From Roseomonas mucosa ATCC BAA-692 (lineage in GTDB: Bacteria; Pseudomonadota; Alphaproteobacteria; Acetobacterales; Acetobacteraceae): a stretch of 64,000 nucleotides of DNA. The stretch covers positions 149,957-213,956 of the forward strand of contig NZ_JHWD01000009.1 in the NCBI RefSeq assembly GCF_000622225.1, given 5' to 3'. The translations under genes and the position numbers were made by a program. The notes under the pieces are model-generated. The model was not told the DNA's origin. It saw only the letters and a program-made list of their open reading frames with translations, and searched no databases. Below are positions 29,711-39,951 of the stretch, in pieces. Position 1 is the first letter of the stretch. The number at the start of each line of letters is the position of its first letter.

Positions 29711-31366
29711 ATGTCTCGCTCGCGCGAAAACAGCCTCGGCCTGCCGCGCCGCCTCCTTCTCGGGGCGGGTGCCGCACTGCCTTTCGCCGTGACCGGCGCG
29801 CGGGCGCAGAACGTCCCGCCGCCGCCGCCCGCGCCACGTGGGCAGGTGGTGGTCGGCCTGTCGCAGGAACCCACCGTCTTCAACCCGCTGATGCCCGCCA
29901 TCGAGGTGGACCAGGGCGTCTGGTGGAACCTCTTCGACCCGCTCTGGGGCGTCGATCCCGACGGCAACCTGACGCCGGCCCTGGCAAAGGAGGTGCCCTC
30001 GGTCGAGAATGGCGGCATCTCCAGGGATGGGCTGTCCTGGACGATCAGGCTGAAGGAGGGCGTCACCTGGCATGACGGCACGCCCTTCACCGCCGAGGAC
30101 GTGAAGTTCACCATCGACCTTCTGAACAACCCGGCCTTCCGGGCCAGGACGCGACTGGGCGCCAATCTCGTCCGCGACATCACGATCAAGGGGCCGCACG
30201 AGATCTCCTGGCGCATGGAGAAGGCGTATTCGCCCTATCTCTCCCTGCTGGCCTGGACCTTCATTGTGCCGAAGCACCTGCTGGCCTCGGCTTCCGATCC
30301 CAACACCGCACCCTTCAGCAACGCGCCGGTCGGCACCGGCCCCTTCCGCTGGGGCGAACGCGTGCCGGGCGACCACCTGACCCTGTTGGCCAACACCAAG
30401 TACCATGGCACGGGCCCGTATCTGGAGCGGCTGGTCTTCAAGTACATCCCGGACCTGACGGTGCTCTACACCCAGTTCCGCACCGGGCAGATCGACCATG
30501 CCGGCACCCAGGGCATCCTCGCCAACTTCTACGAGGAGGCGAAGAAGCTGAAGGGCCTCGTGCTCTCGGTGAATCCCAGCCAACAGGTGGAGGCGATCGC
30601 GCCGAACCTGGAATTCCCCGCGCTGGCCGACAAGGCGGTGCGGCAGGCGCTGTATCACGGCATCAACAAGCAGGCGATTACCGACATCGTCTATTACGGT
30701 CTGCCGAAGCCCACGGAATCCTTCTATCCGCGCCAGTCCTGGGCCTACAACGCGGACCTGCCGGCGCATCGCTACGATCCCGCGGCCGCCAACAGGATCC
30801 TCGACGAGGCGGGCTGGAAGCGCGGCGCGCGCGGCATCCGCGAGAAGAACGGCGTACGGCTGGAGTTCAACTCCTCCACCACCGCCGGCAACCCGCTGCG
30901 CGAGCAGGTGCAGCAGCTCCTGGCACAGGACTGGCAGAATATCGGCGCCTCGATGAAGATCGCCAACATGCCGGCGGCGGTGATCTGGGGCGAGTTCTTC
31001 ACCATGTCGAAGTACCAGTCGGTGCTGGTCTCCGCCACCTACCAGACCGGCAACGACCCGGACTGCGCCTATCGCTTCAGCAGCAAGGCCATCCCTGCCA
31101 AGGGCGGCGCCGGCTCCAACACCATGCAGTATTCCAACCCGGAGGTGGACCGGCTGCTGGAGGAAGCCACGGCGACCTTCGACCGCGAGGAACGCCGCGC
31201 CGCCTACCAGAAGGTGCAGGTCCTGGTGCGCGACGACCTGGCGATCCTGCCGATCTATCAGCCCGCGCCGGTGGAAGGACTCAAGGAGGGGCTCGTCGGC
31301 TACAAGCCGAACATCAACGTGCAGTCCAACTGCTGGAACATCGCGACCTGGTACTGGGCTCGCTGA
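29711..31366 (+). CDS. Peptide-type ABC transporter, substrate-binding protein
   Basis: Family 5 binding protein of 551 residues. The leader has LPRRLLLGAGAALP (twin-arginine-like) and cleavage near ARAQ, then a Pro-rich linker NVPPPPPAPRG. Typical blocks follow: LSQEPTVFNPLM, GVTWHDGTPFTAEDVKFT, GTGPFRWGERVPGDH, DKAVRQALYHGINKQAI. First gene of a five-gene transport operon, two permeases and two ATPases, then an FAD oxidoreductase. The ligand is unknown; an amino-acid or peptide-like compound fits the terminal enzyme. Confidence 0.93.
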   Translation: MSRSRENSLGLPRRLLLGAGAALPFAVTGARAQNVPPPPPAPRGQVVVGLSQEPTVFNPLMPAIEVDQGVWWNLFDPLWGVDPDGNLTPALAKEVPSVENGGISRDGLSWTIRLKEGVTWHDGTPFTAEDVKFTIDLLNNPAFRARTRLGANLVRDITIKGPHEISWRMEKAYSPYLSLLAWTFIVPKHLLASASDPNTAPFSNAPVGTGPFRWGERVPGDHLTLLANTKYHGTGPYLERLVFKYIPDLTVLYTQFRTGQIDHAGTQGILANFYEEAKKLKGLVLSVNPSQQVEAIAPNLEFPALADKAVRQALYHGINKQAITDIVYYGLPKPTESFYPRQSWAYNADLPAHRYDPAAANRILDEAGWKRGARGIREKNGVRLEFNSSTTAGNPLREQVQQLLAQDWQNIGASMKIANMPAAVIWGEFFTMSKYQSVLVSATYQTGNDPDCAYRFSSKAIPAKGGAGSNTMQYSNPEVDRLLEEATATFDREERRAAYQKVQVLVRDDLAILPIYQPAPVEGLKEGLVGYKPNINVQSNCWNIATWYWAR

Positions 31367-31398
31367 GCGGTGGGGGCTGAGACGGGGCGCGGCGCCCG

Positions 31399-32349
31399 AT
31401 GAGGCGCTACCTCACCCTTCGCCTGCTGCAGTCGCTGGTCCTGCTGCTGCTGGTCTCGATGATCGGCTTCGCCATCCTGCACCTGGCGCCCGGCGGGCCG
31501 ATGTCGCAGTTCATGGCGGGCGGCGAGATGTCGCCGGAGGACATCGCCCGCGTCGAGCGCCAGCTCGGCCTCGACCGGCCCCTGCCGGTGCAGTACCTGG
31601 AATGGCTGGGGCGGATGCTGGTGGGCGACTGGGGCCGCTCCTACCGCGACCAGCAGCCGGTGCTCGCCGTGATCGGCTCGCATCTCGGCGCGACGCTGGA
31701 GCTGATGGTCACCTCCACCCTGATCGCCATGCTGCTGGGCTGCTGGCTCGGCGTGCTGAGCGCGATCCGGCGCTACTCCTTCTTCGACATGCTGGTGACG
31801 GTGGGCTCCATGGTGGCGCTCTCCATCCCGACCTTCTGGTTCGGGCTGGTGGTGATCTTCATCTTCTCGGTGCATCTCGACATCCTGCCGGCGGGCAACC
31901 GCTACACGATGGGCGACGGCTCCTTCCTGGATCAGCTGCACCACCTGATCGCGCCCTCCCTGGTGCTGGCCCTGGTCTCCACCGCGATCTGGAGCCGCTA
32001 CATGCGCTCCTCCATGATCGACGTGCTGCACCAGGACTTCGTGCGCACCGCCCGGGCCAAGGGCATCCCGGAGCGGCGCATCCTGCTGCACCACACGGTG
32101 CGCAACGCGCTGCTGCCGATGATCACCGTGGCCGGGCTGCAGCTTCCGAACCTGCTGGGCGGGGCCCTGGTGACGGAGACGGTCTTCACCTGGCCGGGCA
32201 TGGGGCGGCTCTTCCTCGATTCCATCAGCTACCGCGACTATCCGGTGGTGATGGGCATCCTGATGTTCACCGCGGTGCTGGTGCTGCTGGGCAGCCTGAT
32301 GGCGGACCTGCTCTATGGCGTGGCCGATCCGCGCCTGCGGCTGAAATAG
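31399..32349 (+). CDS. Peptide-type ABC transporter permease, DppB-like
   Basis: Inner-membrane permease, 316 residues, six predicted helices. The N-terminal LTLRLLQSLVLLLLVSMIGFAILHLAPGGP is typical of DppB/OppB. The ATPase-contact loop is FVRTARAKGIPERRILLHHTVRNALLPMITV. It lies 32 bp after the binding-protein gene and 11 bp before the second permease. The two permeases together form the channel. Confidence 0.94.
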   Translation: MRRYLTLRLLQSLVLLLLVSMIGFAILHLAPGGPMSQFMAGGEMSPEDIARVERQLGLDRPLPVQYLEWLGRMLVGDWGRSYRDQQPVLAVIGSHLGATLELMVTSTLIAMLLGCWLGVLSAIRRYSFFDMLVTVGSMVALSIPTFWFGLVVIFIFSVHLDILPAGNRYTMGDGSFLDQLHHLIAPSLVLALVSTAIWSRYMRSSMIDVLHQDFVRTARAKGIPERRILLHHTVRNALLPMITVAGLQLPNLLGGALVTETVFTWPGMGRLFLDSISYRDYPVVMGILMFTAVLVLLGSLMADLLYGVADPRLRLK

Positions 32350-32360
32350 GCGGCTGCGCC

Positions 32361-33251
32361 ATGCCCAGCGATGCCACGATTGCCCCCCTGGCCGCCGCCC
32401 CGGCCCGCCGCGCCGGCAACCCGGCGCTGCGCCGCTTCCTGCGGCACCGGCTGGCGCTGTTCGGCGCCGTCACCATCCTCGTCCTGGTGCTGCTCTGCGC
32501 CTTCGGGCCGCATCTACTGCCCTATGACGACCTGTATATCGACCTGCGCGCCCGCTTCGCGCCGCCCTTCGCCGGGCCGCATGTCCTGGGCACCGACCAG
32601 CTCGGCCGCGACACGCTGGCGCGGCTGCTGATGGCGGGGCGCATCTCGCTCGCCGTCGGCTTCGCCGCCATGGCGCTGTCGATGCTGATCGGCATCAGCG
32701 TGGGCCTCGTCGCAGGCTTCTATGGCGGGGTGGTGGGGGCGGTGCTGATGCGCTTCGTCGATGCGATGCTCTGCTTTCCCAGCATCTTCCTGCTGCTGGC
32801 CCTGGCGGCCTTCGTGCAGCCGGATGTGGTGAGCATCATCGTCCTGATCGCGCTGACCGCCTGGATGGAAGTGGCGCGCATCGTGGAGGCACAGATCCGC
32901 GCGCTGCGGGAGCGCGACTTCGCCGTGGCGGCGGAGGCGAGCGGCGCGGGCGACACGCGGATCATGCTGCGGGAGCTTCTGCCCAACGCGCTGGCGCCGA
33001 TCGTGGTCTCGGCCACGCTGAACGTGGCGCATGCGATCCTGGCGGAATCCTACATCAGCTTCCTCGGCTACGGTATCCAGCCGCCGACGCCGAGCTGGGG
33101 CAACATGCTCGACAACGCGCAGACCTATCTCGGCAGCGCCCCATGGCTCGCCATCATCCCCGGGGCGGTGATCGCGCTGACGGTGACCTGCTTCAACTTC
33201 CTGGGCGACGGGCTGCGCGATGCGCTGGACCCGCGGGCGGCGGGGCAGTGA
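32361..33251 (+). CDS. Peptide-type ABC transporter permease, DppC-like
   Basis: Second permease, 296 residues. It has the DppC hallmark GPHVLGTDQLGRDTLARLLMAGRISLAVG and the contact loop FAVAAEASGAGDTRIMLRELLPNALAPIVV, then GYGIQPPTPSWGNML. The ATG at 32361 lies 11 bp after the first permease. Its stop overlaps the ATPase start as GTGA, so translation is coupled. Confidence 0.94.
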   Translation: MPSDATIAPLAAAPARRAGNPALRRFLRHRLALFGAVTILVLVLLCAFGPHLLPYDDLYIDLRARFAPPFAGPHVLGTDQLGRDTLARLLMAGRISLAVGFAAMALSMLIGISVGLVAGFYGGVVGAVLMRFVDAMLCFPSIFLLLALAAFVQPDVVSIIVLIALTAWMEVARIVEAQIRALRERDFAVAAEASGAGDTRIMLRELLPNALAPIVVSATLNVAHAILAESYISFLGYGIQPPTPSWGNMLDNAQTYLGSAPWLAIIPGAVIALTVTCFNFLGDGLRDALDPRAAGQ

Positions 33252-34336
33252 CCCGATCCGCCACCCTTCCCGCGCCGGAGACCGGCGCGGCGGCAGGCTC
33301 GGCGCCGGGAGCCATGCCGGCGGAGAACGTGCTGGAGGTGCGCGGGCTGAACGTCCGCTTCGGCGCGCTGCCGGCAGTGCGGGACGTATCCTTCGAGGTG
33401 CGCCGGGGTGAGACCCTGGCCCTGGTCGGCGAGTCCGGCTCGGGCAAGAGCGTCACCAGCCTGGCCCTGCTGCGCCTGACGCCGCCCGCCCCCGCCTGCC
33501 GGGTGGAGGGGCAGGTGCTGCTGCGCCGGAAGGACGGCAACACGGTGGATCTCCTCGCCCTGCGGGAGGAGGAGATGCGCGCGATGCGCACCGCGAAGGT
33601 CGCCATGGTCTTCCAGGAGCCGATGACCTCCTTCAACCCGGTGCACACGATCGGCGCGCAGATCGCGGAGGCGATCCGCTTCCATGAGGGGCTCGGCCGG
33701 CGCGCCGCCGAAGGGCGGGCGGCGGAGCTGCTGGACCTCGTCGGCATCCCCGATCCGAAGCGGCGCCTGTCCGCCTATCCGCACCAGCTTTCCGGCGGCA
33801 TGCGGCAGCGGGCGATGATCGCCATGGCGCTGTCCTGCGGGCCGGAGCTGCTGATCGCCGACGAGCCGACCACGGCGCTGGACGTCACCATCCAGGCGCA
33901 GATCCTGGAACTCCTCGCCCGGCTGCAGAAGCAGACCGGCATGGCGATGATCTTCATCACCCACAATCTCGGCGTGGTGGCGGAGATCGCCGACCGGGTG
34001 ATGGTGATGTATGCGGGCCGGGTGGTGGAGCAGGCGGAGCTGCTGCCGCTCTTCCGGAGCCCACGCATGCCCTATACCGCCGGGCTGATGCGCTCCGTGC
34101 CGCGCCTCGACCTTGCGGGGCAGCGGCGCGAGCCGCTCTTCGCCATTCCCGGGCAGGTGCCGGACCCGCGCCACCCGCCGCCGGGCTGCGCCTTCGCCCC
34201 GCGCTGCGCGCATCACCGGCCCGACCCCTGCGACAGCGCGGTGCCGCCCCTGGAAGAGACCGGCGGCGGGCATCTCAGCCGCTGCTTCCGCTGGCGCGAG
34301 CTGTCCGGCGCTCTCGCGGCGCAGGGGGTGTCGTGA
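33248..34336 (+). CDS. Peptide-type ABC transporter ATPase, DppD-like
   Basis: ATPase of 362 residues. Walker [13 protein letters not shown]-loop [11 protein letters not shown], signature [15 protein letters not shown], Walker [14 protein letters not shown]-loop ITHNLG. The C-terminal oligopeptide domain has the Cys-rich motif [16 protein letters not shown] typical of DppD/OppD. The GTG at 33248 overlaps the permease stop. The first 20 residues are variable and the ATG at 33314 is possible. Confidence 0.94.
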   Translation: MTRSATLPAPETGAAAGSAPGAMPAENVLEVRGLNVRFGALPAVRDVSFEVRRGETLALVGESGSGKSVTSLALLRLTPPAPACRVEGQVLLRRKDGNTVDLLALREEEMRAMRTAKVAMVFQEPMTSFNPVHTIGAQIAEAIRFHEGLGRRAAEGRAAELLDLVGIPDPKRRLSAYPHQLSGGMRQRAMIAMALSCGPELLIADEPTTALDVTIQAQILELLARLQKQTGMAMIFITHNLGVVAEIADRVMVMYAGRVVEQAELLPLFRSPRMPYTAGLMRSVPRLDLAGQRREPLFAIPGQVPDPRHPPPGCAFAPRCAHHRPDPCDSAVPPLEETGGGHLSRCFRWRELSGALAAQGVS

Positions 34337-35343
34337 GCGACGTGGCAGCACCTTCCGCGCCGGTGCTGGAGGTGCGGGGCCTCCACAAGCATTTCCCCGT
34401 GGGCGGAGGGCTCTTCGGCCGGGGACGGCAGCAGCTCCGCGCCATCGACGGGCTCTCCTTCTCGATCCACCCGGGAGAGATCCTGAGCCTCGTCGGCGAA
34501 TCCGGCTCGGGCAAGAGCACGGTGGGCCGCACCGCGCTGCGCCTGCTGGAGCCCACCGAGGGCAGCATCCGCTTCAAGGGCGAGGACATCACCAACCTGT
34601 CGCGCGCCCGGCTGCGCCCGCTGCGGCGGCAGATGCAGCTGGTCTTCCAGGACCCCTATGCCTCGCTGAACCCGCGCATGACGGTGGAGCGGATCGTCGC
34701 CTCGCCGCTGGAGATCCACGATATCGGCGAGACCCCGGCCGACCGCATGGAGAAGGTGGAGGAGGCGCTGCGCCTCGTCGGCCTGCTGCCGCAGCACGCG
34801 CAGCGCTATCCGCACGAGTTCTCCGGCGGACAGCGGCAGCGCGTCGGCCTGGCGCGCGCGCTGGTGACGCGGCCGGACTTCATCGTGGCGGACGAGCCGG
34901 TGAGCGCGCTCGACGTCTCCATCCAGGCGCAGGTGGTGAACCTGATGCTGGAGCTGCGCGACCGGCTGGGCCTGACCATGCTGGTCATCGCGCATGACCT
35001 CGCCGTGGTGGGACACATGTCCGACCGCGTGGCGGTGATGTATCTCGGCCGGCTGGTGGAGATCGCGGAAACACGTTCGCTCTTCGCCGCGCCGCGCCAT
35101 CCCTATACCGAGGCGCTGCTTTCCGCCGCCCCGAACCCGGACCCGACGCGCCGCCGCAAGCGCATCGTGCTGACGGGCGACGTGCCGAGTCCGCTCGACC
35201 CGCCTTCCGGCTGTTCCTTCCGCACCCGCTGCCCCTATGCCCTCCCGGCCTGCGCGGCGGACCGGCCGCCGCTGCGCGCGGTCGCGCCCGGCCACCTCAC
35301 CGCCTGCATCCGCGACGACCTCGACCTGCAGGCCGCCGGCTGA
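34333..35343 (+). CDS. Peptide-type ABC transporter ATPase, DppF-like
   Basis: Partner ATPase, 336 residues. Walker [20 protein letters not shown]-loop [15 protein letters not shown], signature [15 protein letters not shown], Walker [13 protein letters not shown], then the C-terminal [15 protein letters not shown] motif. GTG at 34333 overlaps the dppD-like stop as GTGA. The two ATPases form the heterodimer that drives import. Confidence 0.94.
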   Translation: MSDVAAPSAPVLEVRGLHKHFPVGGGLFGRGRQQLRAIDGLSFSIHPGEILSLVGESGSGKSTVGRTALRLLEPTEGSIRFKGEDITNLSRARLRPLRRQMQLVFQDPYASLNPRMTVERIVASPLEIHDIGETPADRMEKVEEALRLVGLLPQHAQRYPHEFSGGQRQRVGLARALVTRPDFIVADEPVSALDVSIQAQVVNLMLELRDRLGLTMLVIAHDLAVVGHMSDRVAVMYLGRLVEIAETRSLFAAPRHPYTEALLSAAPNPDPTRRRKRIVLTGDVPSPLDPPSGCSFRTRCPYALPACAADRPPLRAVAPGHLTACIRDDLDLQAAG

Positions 35344-35384
35344 AGGCTTCCGCCCGTCTCTTCTGACCCAGGACAACACCGCTC

Positions 35385-36713
35385 ATGTCGCCGCCCGTCG
35401 ATCAAGTCCAGAGTGACCCGAAGCTGCCGGAAGCCGCCGATGTGGTGGTGATCGGCGGCGGCATCGCCGGCGTTTCGGCGGCCTGGCACCTTGCCGGGAA
35501 GGGGCATTCGGTCGCGCTGATCGAGAAGGGCGTGATCGCGGGCGAGCAGTCCAGCCGCAACTGGGGCTGGTGCCGGCAACAGAACCGCGACGAGCGCGAG
35601 CTGCCGCTGATCAAGTACAGCCTGGAGCTCTGGGGCCGGCTGAGCGAGGAGATCGGCGCCGATGTCAGCTTCCGCCGCACCGGGCTGGTCTACACCACGG
35701 ACAAGCAGTCAGACCTGGACGAATGGGAGGAGTGGTCGAACCTCGCCCGCGAATACCAGGTGCACAGCCGGATGCTCACCGCCGAGGAAGCGAACGCGCT
35801 GACGCCGGGCTGCACGAAGAAGTGGATCGGCGGCGTGCATTCGCCCACCGACGGCCGTGCCGAGCCTTCCAAGGCGGCACCCGCCTTGGCCGAGGCGGCG
35901 CGGCGGCGGGGCGTCACCATCCACCAGGGCTGCGCCGCACGCGGGCTGGAGACCCAGGGCGGCCGCGTCTCGGCGGTGGTGACGGAAAAGGGCACGATCC
36001 GCACCCAGGCCGTGCTTCTCGCCGGCGGCGCCTGGTCCTCGATGTTCTGCCGTAGCCTGGGCATCGACCTGCCGCAGGCCGGGGCGCGCTCCACCGCCTT
36101 CTCCACCACCGAGGCGCCGGAAGTGACCGCGGGCGGGCTCTCCACCCCGGGCTTCGTCATCCGGCGGCGGCTGGATGGTGGCTACACCGTCTCCATCCGC
36201 GGGCGCGGGCTGGTGGAGCTGACGCCGCAGGGGCTGCGCTACGCCCGCAAGTTCTGGCCGGCCTTCCTCAAGCGGCGCGCGGGCGGCGTGAAGATCAGTG
36301 TCGGCCGCTCCTTTCTCGAAGGACCGGAGGCGCTGGGCCGCTGGAGCGCGGACAAGCCCACCCCCTTCGAGCGTATCCGCGTCTTCGACCCCGCGCCCGA
36401 TACCGGCACGGTGGACGAGGCGCTGAAGCAGCTCGTGGAAGCCTATCCGGCCCTGGCCGGCATCCGCATGAAGAACGCCTGGGGCGGCTGGATCGACTTC
36501 ATGCCCGATGCGGTGCCGGTGATCTCCCCGGTGGAGAAGCTGCCGGGGCTGACCCTCTCCACCGGCTTCAGCGGCCATGGCTTCGGCATCGGCCCGGGGG
36601 CCGGAAGGCTGGCGGCGGATCTGGTGGCGGGCGATGCGCCGATCGTCGATCCGACGCCCTTCCGCTATGTCCGCCTGATCGACGGCTCACCCCTGCCGCC
36701 AGGGCCGATGTAA
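35385..36713 (+). CDS. FAD-dependent oxidoreductase, DAO (amino-acid oxidase/dehydrogenase) family
   Basis: A 442-residue flavoprotein with VVVIGGGIAGVSAAWHLAGKG at the N-terminus, the block SSRNWGWCRQQNRDERELPL, LLAGGAWSSMFCRSLGI, and the C-terminal STGFSGHGFGIGPGAGRLAADL. The family removes hydrogen from amine carbons of amino acids, sarcosine-like compounds or polyamine derivatives. Its place directly after a peptide-type importer suggests it acts on the imported compound. No signal peptide, so it is cytosolic or peripheral on the inner membrane. The exact substrate cannot be read. Repeat copy C follows 28 bp after the stop. Confidence 0.88.
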   Translation: MSPPVDQVQSDPKLPEAADVVVIGGGIAGVSAAWHLAGKGHSVALIEKGVIAGEQSSRNWGWCRQQNRDERELPLIKYSLELWGRLSEEIGADVSFRRTGLVYTTDKQSDLDEWEEWSNLAREYQVHSRMLTAEEANALTPGCTKKWIGGVHSPTDGRAEPSKAAPALAEAARRRGVTIHQGCAARGLETQGGRVSAVVTEKGTIRTQAVLLAGGAWSSMFCRSLGIDLPQAGARSTAFSTTEAPEVTAGGLSTPGFVIRRRLDGGYTVSIRGRGLVELTPQGLRYARKFWPAFLKRRAGGVKISVGRSFLEGPEALGRWSADKPTPFERIRVFDPAPDTGTVDEALKQLVEAYPALAGIRMKNAWGGWIDFMPDAVPVISPVEKLPGLTLSTGFSGHGFGIGPGAGRLAADLVAGDAPIVDPTPFRYVRLIDGSPLPPGPM

Positions 36714-36741
36714 CGCTCCTCGCCCGTCATGGGGGCGCCGT

Positions 36742-37050
36742 GGTTGGGGGCAAGGCGCCGCCTCGCCCCCAAACCCCCACTCCGCCAGGACCCTGCGGGC
36801 CCTGGACCCATTTTCGTTGGCGCTCTCTGTGGCCGGATCACGCCGGAGAGCATCGCTCTCCGGCGACTGCCAGTGCAGGTCGCGCGGACACGGCGTCTTT
36901 CTTCTTCCGGGAGCCCCGCTGATCCACCTGCTCTCCGGGTTCAGACGGGAGACCAACCTTTCCACCCCGAGCCAATGAAAGGCGGGGTCCGGGGACATAC
37001 CATGTCCCCGGCGGTGGGGGTTCCGGGGGCAGGCGGAGCCTCCCCCGGGG
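36742..37050 (+). repeat. Structured intergenic repeat, copy C
   Basis: Full-length copy (about 309 bp) between converging genes. Hairpin 1 is TTGGGGGC...GCCCCCAA with inner stem AGGCG/CGCCT (36744-36772). Hairpin 2 has arms CCAGG.CCC/GGG.CCTGG (36785-36805). The central hairpin keeps CCGGAGAGC/GCTCTCCGG with loop ATC, and CGGACACGGCGTC plus a T-rich run follows. The right module has GGGGACAT/ATGTCCCC (36991-37009) and GGGGGCAGGC/GCCTCCCCC (37025-37046). Stem changes relative to other copies are mostly paired. Confidence 0.85.
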
Positions 37051-37102
37051 CTGGCCACAAGTGCGACGCCACAGCGTGTCGCCCCAGGCGAAACCCGGCG
37101 GC

Positions 37103-37996
37103 CTATCGCAGGGTCGGGTCCAGCCGGTCGCGCAGCCAGTCGCCGATCAGGCTGACCGAGAGGGTGGTCAGCACGATCACGGCGGAGGGGGCGAGCAGGA
37201 TCCAGGGGGCGCGGGTCAGGTACTCGCGCCCATAACCCACCATGTTGCCCAGCGAGGTCATCGGCGGCTGCACACCCAGGCCCAGGAAGGAGAGTCCGCT
37301 TTCCAGCAGGATGATCTCCGGGAAGGCCAGCGTCATCGACACGATCAGGGTCGAGGCGATGTTGGGCAGCACGTGGCGGCCATAGATGCGCCAGGGCGAG
37401 GCGCCGAGCTGGCGCACCGCCGCCGCGTAGCCCTGGGCGCCGGCGCTGATGGCGAGGCCCCGGGCGATGCGGGCATAGCGTTCCCAGCCGTTGAGGCCGA
37501 GCAGGCAGATGAAGAGCGGCAGGCTGTTGCCGAAGAAGGCCAGCACCGCCAGCGCCAGGATCAGAAAGGGCATGGCCGCCTGGAAATCCACCAGCGCCAT
37601 CACCGCCTGTTCCACCAGCCCACGGAAATGCGCGGCCAGGAAGCCCAGCAGCGTGCCCAGCACCGCCGAGATGGCGGTGGCGCCGAAGGCGATCAGCAGG
37701 CTCATGCGGATCGAGGCTATGAGCCGGCTCAGCACGTCGCGGCCCAGCTCGTCCGTGCCCAGCGGATGCAGCCAGGTGCCCCCCAGCCCGACCGGCGGGG
37801 CGAGGCGCGACCGCAGGTCGAGCGCGGTGATGGGGAAGGGGCTGATCCAGTCCGCGGTGAAGGCCACCGTCAGCATCAGCACCACCCAGCCCAGGCCGAG
37901 CAGCACGGGCAGCGGGACGGGGACGCGCTTCGGTGCGGGCGGCGCCGTGATGGCCGGGGCGGAAGCGGGCGCGGCGGGGAGGGCGAGGTCGGACAT
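37103..37996 (-). CDS. Second peptide-type ABC transporter, DppC-like permease
   Basis: Permease of 297 residues with LHPLGTDELGRDVLSRLIASIRMSLLIA, the contact loop GYAAAVRQLGASPWRIYGRHVLPNIASTLIV and LSFLGLGVQPPMTSLGNM. Last gene of a six-gene minus-strand operon: hydrolase, binding protein, ATPase, ATPase, permease, permease. ATG at 37996 lies 11 bp after the DppB-like stop. Confidence 0.94.
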   Translation of the reverse strand: MSDLALPAAPASAPAITAPPAPKRVPVPLPVLLGLGWVVLMLTVAFTADWISPFPITALDLRSRLAPPVGLGGTWLHPLGTDELGRDVLSRLIASIRMSLLIAFGATAISAVLGTLLGFLAAHFRGLVEQAVMALVDFQAAMPFLILALAVLAFFGNSLPLFICLLGLNGWERYARIARGLAISAGAQGYAAAVRQLGASPWRIYGRHVLPNIASTLIVSMTLAFPEIILLESGLSFLGLGVQPPMTSLGNMVGYGREYLTRAPWILLAPSAVIVLTTLSVSLIGDWLRDRLDPTLR

Positions 37997-38007
37997 GCGG
38001 CTCTGCC

Positions 38008-38940
38008 TCAATGCGCGCTGGCGGCGCCGACCCGCAGCCGCGGATCGAGGACGCCATAGAGCAGGTCCACGACAAGGTTCGCCGCCACCATGGTGGCGGC
38101 CACCAGCAGCAGGATGCACTGCACCACCGCCAGGTCCCGGTTCGCCACCGCCACCACCAGCAGGCGGCCGACGCCGGGCCAGGAGAAGACGCTTTCCACC
38201 ACCACCGCGCCGGCCAGCAGGCTGCCCACCATGAAGCCCACGATGGTCACGGTGGGGATGGCGGCGTTGGGCAGCGCGTGGCGGCGCACGGCGGCGTGCC
38301 AGGGCACCCCCTTGGCGAGGGCGGTGCGCATGTAGGGCTGGCCCAGGACCTCCAGCATGGCGGAGCGGGTGAAGCGCGCCAGCACGGCGGCCCCGCCCAT
38401 GCCCAGAGTGATCACCGGCAGGATGGCGTGCCGCCAGCTGTCCTGCCCGCCCGAGGGCAGCCAGCCGAGCTGCACCGCAAAGACCAGCACCAGCACCAGG
38501 CCCAGCACGAAGGAGGGCACGGTGAAGCCGGCGACGGCCAGGAACATCACGCCCCGGTCGATCCAGGAATTGCGGTGCAGGGCGGCATAGACGCCGGCCG
38601 GGATGCCGAGGCAGAGCTTGATCAGCAGGGCGGGGATGGTGAGGGCGAGCGTGGCCGGGACACGTTCCGCCACCAGTTCGATGGCGGAGCGGCCGTCGCG
38701 CATGGACTGCCCGAGATCGCCGTGCAGGATGGCGCCGAAATAGCGCAGGTACTGCACCCAGAGTGGGTCATCGAGGCCCCAGGCGCGGCGGAAGGCGGCG
38801 ATGGCCTCGGGCGGCGCATCGGCGCTCATGATCAGCAGCGCCGGGTCGCCGGACAGGCGCAGCACGATGAAGGCGAAGCTGACCACCAGCAGCAGGGTCA
38901 GCAGCGCGCGGAACAGGCGGATGCCGAGGAAACGGAGCAT
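38008..38940 (-). CDS. Second peptide-type ABC transporter, DppB-like permease
   Basis: Permease of 310 residues. The N-terminal FLGIRLFRALLTLLLVVSFAFIVLRLSGDP and the contact loop YMRTALAKGVPWHAAVRRHALPNAAIPTVTI identify it. Its start directly abuts the ATPase stop at 38941 with no gap, so translation is coupled. Confidence 0.94.
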   Translation of the reverse strand: MLRFLGIRLFRALLTLLLVVSFAFIVLRLSGDPALLIMSADAPPEAIAAFRRAWGLDDPLWVQYLRYFGAILHGDLGQSMRDGRSAIELVAERVPATLALTIPALLIKLCLGIPAGVYAALHRNSWIDRGVMFLAVAGFTVPSFVLGLVLVLVFAVQLGWLPSGGQDSWRHAILPVITLGMGGAAVLARFTRSAMLEVLGQPYMRTALAKGVPWHAAVRRHALPNAAIPTVTIVGFMVGSLLAGAVVVESVFSWPGVGRLLVVAVANRDLAVVQCILLLVAATMVAANLVVDLLYGVLDPRLRVGAASAH

Positions 38941-39951
38941 TCAGGCGGCTTCCAGCACGGGTGCGTCCGACAGGCCGGTGCCGGCGGTCATGTCGCCCTG
39001 TGCCACGTGGCAGGCGACGAGGCGGCCATCGCCGCGCAGCTTCAGCGCCGGCGATTCCCGGCGGCAGAGCGGGCCCGCCACGGGGCAGCGGGGATGGAAG
39101 GCGCAGCCGGTGGGCCGCGCCGCGGGATTGGGCGGATCGCCGCGGAGCACGATGCGGTGGCCGCTCCGCCCGGGCTGCGGGATGGCGGAGACCAGGGCGC
39201 GCGCATAGGGATGGGCGGGGTCGTGCAGCACCGCGTCGGGTTCGCCTTCCTCCACGATGCGGCCGAGATACATCACCGCCACCCGGCGGCTGACCTGGCG
39301 CACCGCGCGCAGGTCGTGGCTGACGAAGAGCATGGCGATCCCGGCGCGCTCCTGCACCTCGCAGAGCAGGTTCATCACCTGCGCCTGGATCGAGACGTCC
39401 AGCGCGCTGATCGGCTCGTCGCAGACCAGCAGGGCAGGGTCGGTGGCCAGGGCGCGGGCCAGCACGGCACGCTGCCGCTGCCCGCCGGACAGTTCGTGCG
39501 GGTAGCGCGCGCCCTGGTCGGGGCGCAGCCCTACGGCGCGCAGCAGCGCCTCGGTCCTCGCGGCGCGCTCCGAGGCGCCGCCGAGACCGTGGATCTCCAG
39601 CGGCTCGGCGATCTGCGCGGCGACGGTCAGCCGGCGGTCGAGCGCGCCCAGCGGGTCCTGGAACACCATCTGCATCCGGGCCCGCTGGCGGCGCCAGGCA
39701 GGGCTGCCCGGCGGCGGCATGGGCGTGCCCTCGAAGCGGACCTCGCCCTCGTCCGGGCTTTCCAGCCCCAGCACGAGGCGGCCGGTGGTGGACTTGCCGC
39801 AGCCGGATTCGCCCACCAGCCCGAGCGTCTCGCCCGGACGCAGTTCCAGCGACACGCCGTCCACGGCGCGGACCTCGGCGGCCCGGCCCAGGAAGCCGCG
39901 CCGCATGGCATAGCGGCGCACGAGGCCCTGGGCCTGCAGGAGAAGGCTCAT
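38941..39951 (-). CDS. Second peptide-type ABC transporter, DppF-like ATPase
   Basis: 336 residues. Walker [20 protein letters not shown]-loop [15 protein letters not shown], signature [15 protein letters not shown], Walker [14 protein letters not shown]-terminal [15 protein letters not shown]. The ATG at 39951 overlaps the preceding ATPase stop (39948-39950) as ATGA. Confidence 0.94.
   Translation of the reverse strand: MSLLLQAQGLVRRYAMRRGFLGRAAEVRAVDGVSLELRPGETLGLVGESGCGKSTTGRLVLGLESPDEGEVRFEGTPMPPPGSPAWRRQRARMQMVFQDPLGALDRRLTVAAQIAEPLEIHGLGGASERAARTEALLRAVGLRPDQGARYPHELSGGQRQRAVLARALATDPALLVCDEPISALDVSIQAQVMNLLCEVQERAGIAMLFVSHDLRAVRQVSRRVAVMYLGRIVEEGEPDAVLHDPAHPYARALVSAIPQPGRSGHRIVLRGDPPNPAARPTGCAFHPRCPVAGPLCRRESPALKLRGDGRLVACHVAQGDMTAGTGLSDAPVLEAA

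Noticed and set aside
36742..37050. Insertion-sequence remnant or MITE with target duplication
   Set aside because: The mirror-image ends would allow this, but I saw no target-site duplication at the flanks and no transposase fragment; it remains possible for the family's origin.
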